A DNA stretch of 64,000 nt from Casuarius casuarius (lineage: Eukaryota; Chordata; Aves; Casuariiformes; Casuariidae), in the NCBI GenBank assembly GCA_003342895.1, contig PTFA01000316.1, positions 934,161 to 998,160 on the forward strand. Reading direction: 5' to 3'. The notes beneath the pieces were generated by a model, which saw only the letters and a program-made list of their open reading frames with translations, was not told the origin of the DNA and searched no databases. Shown here piece by piece: positions 33,191-43,800 of the stretch (its first letter is position 1; every line of letters starts with the position of its first letter). A program made the position numbers and the translations under genes.

Positions 33191-35835
33191 CATACGCTCA
33201 TGGACATTTTTAATGGTGTCATAGCTCTAGTTGTGATATAGTGAGATTACAATGTAGGTCTGTCTGTCTTTGATGTGAATGAAGTGCATGAACATGTATG
33301 AAGTGCTTTTCTGACCTTATTAATTAATTAATATTAATCCTTTTGGTGGAAGAGCCAGAATGACATTACCTAGACTGAGACACTGTATCCCCATAGGCTA
33401 GCCTCCTCAGCAGGTTGGGGAGCATCTCCTGACAGTGAAAAGGGTATGAATTTCCTGGTGAGCTGTTTATCATTTGGCCTCAGATCTTCCTTTTCCTTGG
33501 CACCAGTGGAGATGGCTACACACTAGTGTGGGTTCTGCAAAGGACATACTGGATGCAAGATGGGTAAGAATGAGCAGTAGCCAGAAGACAAGAAAGGCTC
33601 AGCTGGCACATCTCCCATACTAACACAACTCCAGCTCTGATGAGCACAAAGACAAAGAAAAGCTGAGGAACAAGGAGCCCTGATTCCCAGTCTCTGTGTG
33701 GGTTTTCACCCTCACATTGCTGTGCAGCTGGCACCACTGTACCTTTCACTGTACCTAAGGACCTAGCGACACTGTACTTCAGGACCTTTTCAGGGAACTG
33801 AGGGTATCTTACACAGTGGCAGCCTGGAACCAGGATCTGTAGTGGGGATGAAGCACAGCAAGGATAGTAGGGGAAGCACCAGTTTTGAAAAGGACCCAGC
33901 CTGCCCCTTCAATACAACACAGCCAAATGGTGAATGCCTTTTGGCTAGGGCCCTGGCAGCCTCCTCCTCGGGGCCTGTCACTGGGCAAAGAGCACTGAAG
34001 AAGGCAACAGGGGTAGCAGAGTGCAGAGCATTGAGACATCCTCTCCTTGGCCGTGTCCCAGATTTGTCCCCCACCTAACTTCCATGTCCCTGCTACTCTG
34101 GAGCTGTGGCAGTGGTACCCTAGAGAAAGACCTGGAAACTTTGGTCATCTCCTGGGATATGGAGTTCTGTAATCACTTTCCTCAAGCACTGGGGCTTTCC
34201 TTGTATGGGATCCTTATCGGGTACAGAGGATTGTCACCATCTCTCATATTCTCCTATATTCTCTGTCTGATCTGTTTTTCCCAAGCTAGTTATTTCATTT
34301 TGATTCTCTGCTCTGTATCCAGACAACCCATGCCTGTAAGTAAGGATCCTGAAAGGTGGAGTGGAAGGACACAAGAATTTTTGGATTTTTTTAACTGTAA
34401 ATGCTTGTGGACTGAAATGTGTTGACTCCCAGAACTGGGGTGAGAATCAAGAATATACAGAGAAGTGTATCCTCCCATCATGATAAAAAGCTTTCACACC
34501 AGTAAATAGGAGATAATAAATGAATCATTATAAATAATACCATACAAATAAGAGCTAATTAATAAGTACATAGATACTTGAAAATTACATCATTATTGAA
34601 AGATAAATTAAGTGGATGCAGCAAGAAGATTCTAACCTTTGGGTTAGATATCACTAACAGGTGGTCAGCCCATGAGGGAAGAAATTTTATCTAACTTAAG
34701 TTTGAGAAATTCAGTTATCTGAGAAGATTGTCAACTGTTTGCTGACAAGAACTTGTACATGACCATGAATGTGATATAGGAGAAATGCTGTCTTACAGTA
34801 GTGATCTTCTTCTTATATTTTATCACAAATCTAAATCTATTTCATTCTGCACAAGGCAAGCAGACATTTTTCCTGTTGTTCTATTTCCTATTTAGTGTAA
34901 GCCTATCTAATTTACTGTAACCTATCTAATATAAAGGGGGGGGCCTATATGTTTCAAAGGTCTATTATGCTTTAAGCTTTTCTCTATATTCCTAGCTAGG
35001 AAATCTTAAAATGCTTTTTCAAATATTCTTTTTAATGGCTAAATGCGACAACACTGGCTTGCAAATATCAGCAGCAGAGTGGATCCATTGGCAGGCTCTG
35101 TGGTGCCCTTGTTATGTGGAATTTTGCATGCTGTGATGGCTGAGCAGCAAACAGGAGAACATCAAAGCAAAATCTCTAAAATACTTTCCAGCTTGGCTTT
35201 CACCATGATGTCTTCCCAATCTTTCATTCATCCCCTTCTATGCACACACTTGTTCAATGTTGAACTCCCTATGGACTGTCCAAACTTTGCCTGCTGCTGC
35301 CTCTCACACCAAGCCAAAGGCTTTTCAGAGAACTAGAGACAATTACTTGACATTTGTAGATTTGGATGAGATTTAGCAATGCAATCTAGGAGGAAAGGGA
35401 AAAGAAAGGGAACTCTCCCACAAGTACTTCTAGGCTCTTATACAAATCTGGCCTTTTTGTACTTTTCCTAGGTTTAAAGATTGTGTTGCTAAATTACTGG
35501 ATTCCTCCATGTGACCAGATTTAGCAGCAGTGGAGGCTGGAAGTTGAAGGAAGTACAGTAAGATCTGGTTACAGATAGAGCAAAATAAAACCTAAGGCAA
35601 TTCCCACTCGTATTCTCAGAGTTCCATCTGCCTTCACAGTCAGCAACATGAGGTCCTACTCCTTCCCCCAGAAAGGAGGCGGTCATCATGTGAATCAGAG
35701 CATTTCAGCGGGTGAGATCCTGAGGTTGTAGATGCTGAGGTGAGCCACTGGTTTTATACCACAGCTTTGTCTTGCTCCACTCTCATTAAGCTATATCTAA
35801 GAATGCTGCAACCCTCAGGATCTTGGGTTGCATCT
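33191..35835. other. Intergenic, no supported feature
   Basis: I saw no coding exon, RNA gene or clear repeat here beyond short A/T-rich tracts such as the TTAATTAATTAA stretch near 33320. Confidence 0.45.
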
Positions 35836-36428
35836 TGGGCTGCATTAGGCAGAGCGTTGCCAGCAGTTTGAGGGAGTTGATCCTTCCTCCCTGCTCAACG
35901 CTGGTGAGGCCACACCTGGAGTGCTGTGTTCAGTTCTGGGCTCCCCAATACAAGAGAGACATGGAGTGAGTCCAGCAAAGGGCCAGCAAGATGATGAAGG
36001 GACCAGAGCATCTCTCATATGAGGAAAGGCTGAGAGAGATGGGACTGTTTAGCTGGAGAAGAGAAGGCTTGGGGGGATCTTAACTATGTGCATAACTACC
36101 AGAAGGAAGGGTGTAAAGAAGATGGAGTCAAACTCTTCTCAGTGGTAGTGAGTGACAGGACAAGAGGCAATGGGCACAAATTGAAATTCAAGAAATTCCA
36201 CTTAAATGTAAGCAAAAAAAAAAAAAGTACTGTGTGGGTGATTGACCACTGGAGCAGGTTGCCCAGCGAGGTTGTGGAGTCTGCCTCCTTGGAGGTATGC
36301 AAAACCCAACAGGACACAGCCATGAGCAACCTGCTCTAGCTGACCCTGCTCCAAGCACAGGGGTTGGACTAGACTAGCTCTCCAGAGGTCCCTTCCAACC
36401 CCAGCTAGTCTGTGATTCGGTGACTCTA
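35836..36428 (+). mobile_element. CR1 LINE 3' region
   Basis: This is a well-preserved CR1 3' portion of about 590 bp. It runs from the 'gttgccagcagtttgaggga' region, through 'cacacctggagtgctgtgtt' and 'ggacaagaggcaatgggcac', to 'ctccagaggtcccttccaac' and a degenerate GTGATTCGGTGACTCT tail. It contains a 13-base A tract near 36215 and no intact ORF. It is one of the younger CR1 copies in the window. Confidence 0.92.
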
Positions 36429-37294
36429 TGTCCTTGCTCTGAAGCAAGAATGGGCTCCCAGGCCCAGGGTGACTAAGTGCCCATGTTCAGAGCACAGGAG
36501 GTAGTCAGGGGGAGAGTGCTGGCACAGGTGTTTTAAAATGCTGCCTTGTTGCTAGCTAGAGAGACTGAAAAAGACATTTCTCTGAAATGGGTCTGAAGCA
36601 GCTGGCTCTAGCTCCAAATACCACTGATGTCTGAGCTTCCTTCCTGCCTCAGCTTCTTGGCTGAACAGATGAGTGACTTTAGGTCAGAAATGTCAGCAGG
36701 TATGTGAGGCACTGAACTCCCTTTGGCTTGCTCAGAGCACACTACCTTGGACTAGTAATCTGGTATTTGTCATGGGCTAGCTGTGCCTCTGCCTAAGGGA
36801 CAAGCCTATCTGTGCTGGTACCTTAAGGACTTCACTAGACACCAGGGCTGGGTTTCAGCGTAGACAGAGATGGTCTTTTCGCAACAGGCTAATGAGAGCA
36901 AAAGGGCTGGGTCATGCTTCATGATCTGAGATTCTGTTAATGTTTTGCTCCTTACACCATAGAGCATAGAGAAAAAAGAGGCCTAGAAGGCCAAGCTTTA
37001 GGACAGGCACAGAAAGATGGTCCAGAGTCTTGAAAGGAGAGGTGCTAGGGACTACAATTAGAGGGAGACAGAAAACTGACGGGAGGTCCCCTTCAATACA
37101 CAGACATTGTATACAATGAGGGACCTTGCCCAGACATGCACTGTACAAAAGCACCAGCTCAGCTCCAGCACCACTGTGAGAGTGCTCAGGTTTGATGTTG
37201 TAGAAATACCACGGCATGGTCTGTGGCAGGTCTGACATTCTCTCTGTGCATGTTGTGCTGTTTCTGACTCAGGCTGTCTGCGTTTTTTCTGCAG
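36429..37294. other. Sequence upstream of the SBK2-like start exon; promoter or 5' intron
   Basis: The kinase start exon opens at a splice acceptor (GTTTTTTCTGCAG, ending at 37294), so at least one non-coding exon should lie upstream. I could not place that exon or a promoter. Confidence 0.4.
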
Positions 37295-37303
37295 CACTCA
37301 GCA

Positions 37304-37484
37304 ATGGCCGAGAGCTCAGCTGTGGCAGTGGCGGTGACAACAGCACCAGCTGTGCTAGATGAGCTCCTGGAGATCACAGCCCAGAGCCTGGTGCGCATGG
37401 AGGTGGCCGAGCACTACGAGGTCATTCGGGAGCTGGGCAGGGGCAAGTACGGCCACGTGGTGCTAGTGACTCACAGGCAGCGAG
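37304..37484 (+). CDS. SBK2-like kinase coding exon 1
   Basis: The ATG follows the acceptor by nine bases and has G at -3 and +4. The exon encodes residues 1-60 plus one base, covering the N-terminal tail and glycine loop, and ends CGAG|GTGAGG. This start gives the LDELLEITAQSLVRMEV lead-in shared with SBK2. Confidence 0.9.
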
Positions 37485-38986
37485 GTGAGGAGCTGGCTCC
37501 ACTACGAGAGCTCTTGTGCCTTGCCTCCTCTTCCCTTGGCTCTTGGGCCTTGCCTCCTGGGGACTGACTGCCCCAGGCTGAGCTAAATTGTGGTTCTAGG
37601 CCCATGGGCAAGGTGTGTGGGGAGGACCAGGTGCTGGTCAGGGCCAGTAAGGCCTGTTAGTGCACTCAGGCCCTGACACAGCTTTTCCCCAATAGTCTCA
37701 GGTCAGACTTACTGGCCCATGCAGCCTGAATTTCCCTTCCTCTACTCAGTGCTCCTGTGGTGTGCACTGACTGACCCAAAACTCAAGCCGGTAGCAGTGC
37801 CCATTTTCATACNGAGTACCAACAGGATATATCTGTACAGAGCATTGGTCCACAGACCTTCATATGGCTGTGAGTTTCCTGCCCCATGGCTGCCCAATGC
37901 CCTCTCTATCTGGTCTTGGTGTGAGTGGTTTTCAGGGGGGATCTAACCCATTCTCCCCATCCCCAGGGACTCCCATGGCTCTTAAGCTGCTACCCAAAGC
38001 CAGTACCAAGCTGCACACTTTTCTGTATGAGTATTGTGTGGCACTCTCCCTTGCCACCCATCCTGCCATCATTGGGATGTTTGGAATTGCAATTGAGTCC
38101 AGCCAGTACTATGGTTTCCTCTATGAAGCGGCGCTGCACAAAGACCTCATCTCTATCATCAAACCACGGGTGAGTGCTGCTACAAGGGCATGGGAACTGG
38201 GACTGTACCACTTGGCCCCCGTGCAGACTGGCTGGGTCAGAGGGAGAGAGGAAAAGCAATGGGATATGGGTCTCTCACCTCAAGGGACAACAGCTTTGAA
38301 TCAGCTTCAAGCTTGCAAGACCAGAAATGCCAAGGCCTTCCCTAATGCAGAGGAAACAAGTGAGAGCCCAGCTGGTAAGGCTGCTAAGATGCCATGTGTG
38401 TGCCATATCACCTCTGTCTGTTCCTGTGCAGGATGGGATCCCTGAACCAGCTGCTAAGCACTGTGCCAAACAGCTTGCGAGTGCACTGGAATTCATCCAC
38501 AGCCGGGGACTTGTGTACCGTGATGTCAAGCCCGAGAACGTGCTGCTTTTTGATCCTGAATGTCGGTGTATCAAGTTGACTGACTTTGGGCTCACACGGC
38601 CTAAGGGTACCAAGCTCAAACTGGTAGCTGGCATAATTCCCTACACTGCCCCAGAGCTGAGCAACACCACTGATACACAGGGGCTGCCCATTGACACCAG
38701 CTTGGATGCCTGGGCCTTTGGTGTACTTCTTTTCTGCCTACTGACTGGCTACTTCCCCTGGGAGCAGAGTCTGCCAGAAGACCCTTTCTTTGAGGACTTC
38801 ATGCTGTGGCAGGAAACAGGCTTGGAGGCAGACCTGCCTCACCACTGGAAACGCCTGACGGCCGAGGCTGCCCTCATGCTGCGAAGCCTGCTGGCCCTAG
38901 ATCCTGCCAAGCGTGGCCCTGTCAGCGGGGTTTTGCGCTATGTTGATTGCCCCTGGCGGCTGGAGGAGGCTGCTCTGAAGCCTTAG
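37304..38986 (+). CDS. SBK2-like serine/threonine protein kinase, complete coding region in three exons
   Basis: Coding exons 37304-37484, 37967-38169 and 38432-38986 join in phase to 312 codons plus stop. All introns are GT-AG. The kinase elements are complete: glycine loop ELGRGKYGHV (about residues 43-52), MALK with the ATP-binding Lys67, alpha-C Glu near 82, catalytic loop YRDVKPEN (Asp159, Asn164), DFG (179-181), APE (201-203) and FPW. The segment LVTHRQRGTPMALK and the Tyr replacing the His of HRD match SBK2 more closely than SBK1, which has HRD. It is slightly shorter than human SBK2 (348 aa), mainly because both tails are shorter. The substrate of SBK family kinases is not established. 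Orthology to SBK2 versus SBK3 is not certain, so I give no symbol. The gene sits between CMBL and CCT5. Confidence 0.9.
37967..38169 (+). CDS. SBK2-like kinase coding exon 2
   Basis: The exon follows acceptor CATCCCCAG and ends CCACGG|GTGAGT. It encodes residues 61-128, including the ATP-binding lysine (MALKLLPK) and the alpha-C helix LYEYCVALSLA. Confidence 0.9.
38432..38986 (+). CDS. SBK2-like kinase coding exon 3
   Basis: This 555-bp terminal exon follows acceptor TTCCTGTGCAG. It encodes residues 129-312: the catalytic loop, DFG, APE, the LDAWAFGVLLFCLLTGYFPW segment and a short C-terminal tail ending in TAG. Confidence 0.93.
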   Translation, partial: DGIPEPAAKHCAKQLASALEFIHSRGLVYRDVKPENVLLFDPECRCIKLTDFGLTRPKGTKLKLVAGIIPYTAPELSNTTDTQGLPIDTSLDAWAFGVLLFCLLTGYFPWEQSLPEDPFFEDFMLWQETGLEADLPHHWKRLTAEAALMLRSLLALDPAKRGPVSGVLRYVDCPWRLEEAALKP

Positions 38987-39410
38987 AGCATGCCCTCTGT
39001 GGGAAGAAGGAAGGCTGATGCCACTTTGTGAGGGTCTTACAGGCCTGGGGCATCGCAACATGCCTCCAGCAGGCTGGGGGCAAGAGGCCGTCATGAATAA
39101 TAACTCGGACAGCAACTCCTCCACAGCACTGCTCCCCTGCCACCAGGGACCCAGGTTGCCTCCCCAGTTGATGATCCTTATCCCATGGCTTACTGCGATC
39201 CAATGCCATCTCCTTGTGCTTCCTCAGGGCTTGAAAATATCTGCTGCTTCTTGGCAATGACCTTCACCTCTTTCCATGTGTGAAACACCCACCCGCTTCC
39301 TGGGCACAGGAACTCCAGGGCAGTTTCTAGGCACTGCAGCACCTGCCTTGTCCTAGAAATAGAGCAAAACATTTACATTTGTGTTCTTTATGTGGCTCTT
39401 TTTCTCTCAT

Positions 39411-39416
39411 AATAAA
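39411..39416 (+). terminator. Poly(A) signal of the SBK2-like gene
   Basis: AATAAA lies 425 bases after the stop and is followed within 30 bases by a G/T-rich element (cttgttgtggga), a good cleavage context. The 3' UTR would be about 38987-39435. Confidence 0.8.
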
Positions 39417-39639
39417 ATGTCTGCGCAGGGCCTGCTTGTTGTGGGAGTACAGGGGCATGGCAAAGCCTGTGGCCATTTCAGAAAACTCTTCTCAAGGCAG
39501 GGGCTGCCCCTGAATTCTCCCTGGGCCTCAACCAGGGCCCTTTAGGGACGGATTCAGGTAAGTGGGCTGGAGGTGCTGGGGAAACCCCAGGATGTTGCTG
39601 CAGAAGGTCGACAGGGACTGATGATGCTGGCAGGCTGAT

Positions 39640-40393
39640 GGTCCTAAGAAGGTGGTAGTATTCTAGTGGGTTTCTGCATGGATCAGTAGGATAGAAACTG
39701 GTCAACATTTCCATCAGTGATTTGAAGGTAGATACAAAATCACTGCAGTTCAAAACCTTTAGATGACACAAACATGAATAGAGTTGTAAATAGCAATGGG
39801 AGCAGGCCATTCAAACAGAAGAGATGTGGATAACTTGGTAAGTTGGGTATATTCAAACAAAATAAATTTTCTTACAGGCAGTAGAAAGGTATTTAGGCAG
39901 GAACATATAAGAATAAAAGTCATTCTTATAGAAGCACTCTTGAGGAGCTTTGCAAGACGTAGAGGATATATAAGATCACTTGAATTCTCCTTCTGATAGT
40001 CAAAAAAGGCTGATGGATCCCTTGCAAGGCTAAACAGGGGCAGACACACAAGGTAGTGAGATATCTGGCAAAGATAGCTAACAAGATTCCTGATGGCCTA
40101 AATACGAGTGCAGGAAGAAGGACTGAATGATCTGAGTTTGATGCCCTACAGGGGAATCCTGAGAATGGTCCCATGTTTAAAGACATGCTGGAAAACTGGA
40201 GAAAAAGAACAATAGGGGGGCTATAAAGAAGGCCTTCTTAAAGAAAGTAATGAACTGAATTATCCAAAACAGGAAGACTGAAAAGTGATTTGGTTATGGT
40301 ATAGAATATGGTGAAGAAAATATCTGGTATTAATAAACTATTTTACTTTGAGAAAGAACAACCATGAGAGGCGGGAGCCAGACAAATTCAAGT
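39640..40393 (+). mobile_element. Ancient CR1-type LINE relic
   Basis: Old CR1 phrases occur in order: 'tttccatcagtgatttgaag', 'agatgacacaaacatgaata', a 'gtggataacttggtaagttg' block, 'gaaaatatctggtattaata' and 'ccagacaaattcaagt'. It parallels the relic at 32.1-33.2 kb. It has no open frame and boundaries are approximate. Confidence 0.55.
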
Positions 40394-40437
40394 GAGCCAC
40401 AACACTCCAGTCGTGAAGGTTCTTGCCTACAAAAAAG

Positions 40438-40842
40438 AACTGTCATACGAGGAGAGGCTGAGAAAGCTGGAACTGCTTAGCTGGAGAAGAGAAGGCTCAG
40501 GGGGATCTTAACTATGTATATAAATACCTGACGGGAGAGTGTAAAGAAGATGGAGCTAGACTCTTCTCAGTGGTAGTGAAGGACAGGACAAGAGGCAATG
40601 GGCACAAATTGAAATTCAAGAAATTCCATTTAAATGTAAGGAAAAAACAATTACTGTGTGGGTGATTGACCACTGGAGCAGGTTGCCATGGAGGTTGTGG
40701 AGTCTGCCTTCTTGGAGATATGCAAAACCTGACTGGACAGGGTCCTAGGCAATGTGCTGTAGGTCAGCTTTCTTGAGCAAGGTGGTTGGCCTAGATGATT
40801 TCCAGAGGTCCCTTCCAACTGCAGCTATTCTGTGATTCTATA
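40438..40842 (+). mobile_element. CR1 LINE 3' end
   Basis: This is a younger CR1 3' end. It starts near a 'cgaggagaggctgagaaagc' block, shares 'ggacaagaggcaatgggcac' and the CACTGGAGCAGGTTGCC region with the copy at 36 kb, and ends 'ctattctgtgattcta'. It directly follows the older relic and probably inserted next to or into it. Confidence 0.9.
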
Positions 40843-43800
40843 GCATTTTCCTTTTCAAAGAAATTCCATGTTGCAGGCAGAGATGTATGGGGCTCCTGAA
40901 GTCTCTGCTTTGGACCTGCTCTTTGTGGCAGGTAGTGGTCTCAGTAGAACTAGACACAAGAAGCAAAACCAGCATGATGAAAAAGGATTAATAAGATTTT
41001 AGGTTTTATTCCAAATTAAAACAACCTGAACAGTGAAATACTGATATCTTTTGTGAAACAGATCAAGCTACCTGATGCCATCAGGCCGAAAGCTGTGTTT
41101 GGTGCAGGAGCCAGTCATGCTGATGAGGATCAGGGATTCAGTGTGGCCGGACAAAGGCAGTGTGACAGAGGGTACTGGCAGTGAGCAGTGGCTATGACCA
41201 GGATTGTTCGTCTATCTCCTTTATCAAAGAGTCTTGAGACCTTGGGCAGAAGGGGTCTCTACTGCCATAAAGTTGCCCATATGTAGCTTAGTGATGAAAA
41301 CAGCATTCGGACTGCCCTGTGTGCTTGGTAGTGGTGTGGACAGGGTTACGACGAAGCAAGCACAGAGGCAAAAGACCAGTCCTGAGGCAAGTGCCCAGCC
41401 TGGGCTCCTTCTCTCAGTGGCTTAGTAATAACTGCAGCTGGATTTCTTAAATCAATGAGTAAACAGACCTGTTGAAGCCTATCCCTAGGGGGGTCTGGAA
41501 AAAGATCTCCTTGTCTCTGTCACCCCCGCAGCAGCTGCTGGGAGAGGCTGCATGGAACAGAGCTGTGTGCAAACACGCTGGCCCTCTGCATGCTCAGCCG
41601 CCCGCTGCAGGAGGGCTGGCTTGGTGCCCAGCGCAGTAAAGGGCAACATTTCAGCTAATGTAGGCGCAGGGTATAGGGCGGATCTGGTGTCATCTCCAAA
41701 GAGGCATCAAGTGGCTGCAAAGGGGAGGGAAAGACCCAGCACTTCACTCTGCTATGGGGTGAAACAAAGATAAATTGGGTAATTGCAGAGCTTGCTGCAC
41801 TATGTGAGTCTCCTGTGGCAAGAGCAGACCAAGAAGTGTGAATCCAGGCCCTAGCGCCCTGGTGCTTGGAGCATGTTAGGAGCACAGGCTGGGGGCATGG
41901 ATCCCATGGCTCTCAGGGTAAGAAGCGTGGTCTGTGTTTCTGGATCCCTCTGTGCACCTCAAAGGGAGTGTATTCCTCTGCACCACCCACTCCGTACTCT
42001 CAGCAGCCGCTTGGGAACTGTGATACCAACTGGACCTTGCCAAGCTAGGGAAAGGCCAGGACCAGCATTTTGGCATCTCAAGGGCAGGATGATGGGTAGA
42101 GTCTGGATTGCTCAGCTGGGTGGTTCGCTTGGTCATAACAATCTTTCAAATTAGAAAGTGTTAGTAGGAAGAAGCCGTAGGGTGGTTGTGCTGTTCACTG
42201 ATTTGGAGCAGAGATGTGAAAGTGCAGGCAGATATGAAAGTGGTTACCGCAGGTCGTGACAGTAGTCTAACTGGGCCACGAACCTGTCATATCTGGGAAT
42301 TAAAGTTTTGATTCCTGAAGAGAGGGCTTTGGCAAATTATTTGGGCTAACCATAGGTCAGCAATGCTCCAATGTATAGACCATGTTGTGATGTTGGCTGG
42401 ACATAAAAGGGAGGACCAGTTTGGATAGTGGAGGCAGTGCCATCTCCCCCTTCTACAGGAAGACTAAGGAAAGTCACACTATTAGACCAGCTGACCCAGA
42501 GACTGAAGGCAAAGCAGAGAGGTCCTGTCTTCAGTACCCCTCCAATTAGGATTTTGGGGTCATTTCTGGAAGTTTGCAGCATGTGATCTTCCTTCTGCCA
42601 CCTGCCATGTCAACTCTGACACTACATTGCTTCTATTCCCTCTCACTTAAGCCCTGCCTAAGTATCATTGCTAGAGTGATGACTCAGGTTTCTAGTGAAG
42701 GACCATGCCAGTATCCTCCATATTCCCCGGAGTTCCTTCATAGCCTTGTCTCCTGGACAGGATGACATGTTGACCTTCGTGTGCAACCATTCCCACTCTG
42801 CATGGAGCTGTCAGGTCTTAAGAGTGCAGAGGGGATGAGCAACAGATCCCCAAAATGGGTCGTGGAAACCATCTCAGGCCAGGAAATGTGTTAGTGATGT
42901 GTAAGACTGCATAGTGCCTGTGCCTGTTTCCTCCCACACTGCTTTTTCACTTCAAAGACAAAAGAGGCCAGAGCTTTGATAAAACCCACTGAACAGCTAC
43001 CCTGTTCAGAACAAGGGTCCTTCCAAACACAGGGATGGAAAGAGACAATAGCTGGGGGACACAAATGGTGGGAATTTGTTACCTTTCAGTCTTACCGATG
43101 CAGGGGAAGGCTGGTTGCAACTGCAACCCAGTGATGTCTTCTAGAGTTGTCTCTAGCTGAGAAGCCGTGAAAAGTCGTAAGGCTCAGTTGTAGCACCAAG
43201 GGACCAAGAGCTGGAGGATTAGAGCTGGCTGGATCAGAAAAGACCTGGTCCCTGACTGGAAAACACACTGTGGCTCACAGTGTTTTACTCAGCTGCATTT
43301 GTTCCTGTATCCTGCACCCTAGTGTGAACCAGAGGGACATGCCTTAGACAGAGGAATCAAAGGAACAGGCTCAGTATTTTCCACATCCTGTAGCTTGGGT
43401 TGTAGAGCACTTTGTTGCCCATACCATAATTTCAAGTTTCTTTGTGCTGTGCTGAGTTATCTGTATCGGTGTTGACAACGAGAAGTGACCACTTCTACAC
43501 CCCGCAGCCATTCCCCAGTATCCTTGACTTCCCTGCTGACGGCCCATCCAAGGTCTGACAGCCAGCCATGCCAGCCAATAGGCTGGGCTTGCCCATATAC
43601 AGGACTGCCTGCTGCTGCGGGCGTTTGTTTTTTCTCTTGGGCTGACAGGCAGCTGGGCATGTTTTTGAGCCCCGTGCCTTGGCCCTGCTTTGTGCAAGAG
43701 AGGGAGGAAGGGGGATTTGGCGTGGTTCACAGTGGTGACAGAAGGTGGCCAGTTGTCACATAGACTAATTGCACTTCTAACCCCTTTTTGCTGTTTACAA

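Noticed and set aside
34021..34425. 134-codon plus-strand frame with hydrophobic middle
   Set aside because: Looks like a membrane segment but has no family match, no upstream signals and no exon structure.
36088..36447. Open frames on both strands
   Set aside because: All fall within the CR1 3' region, which is non-coding there.
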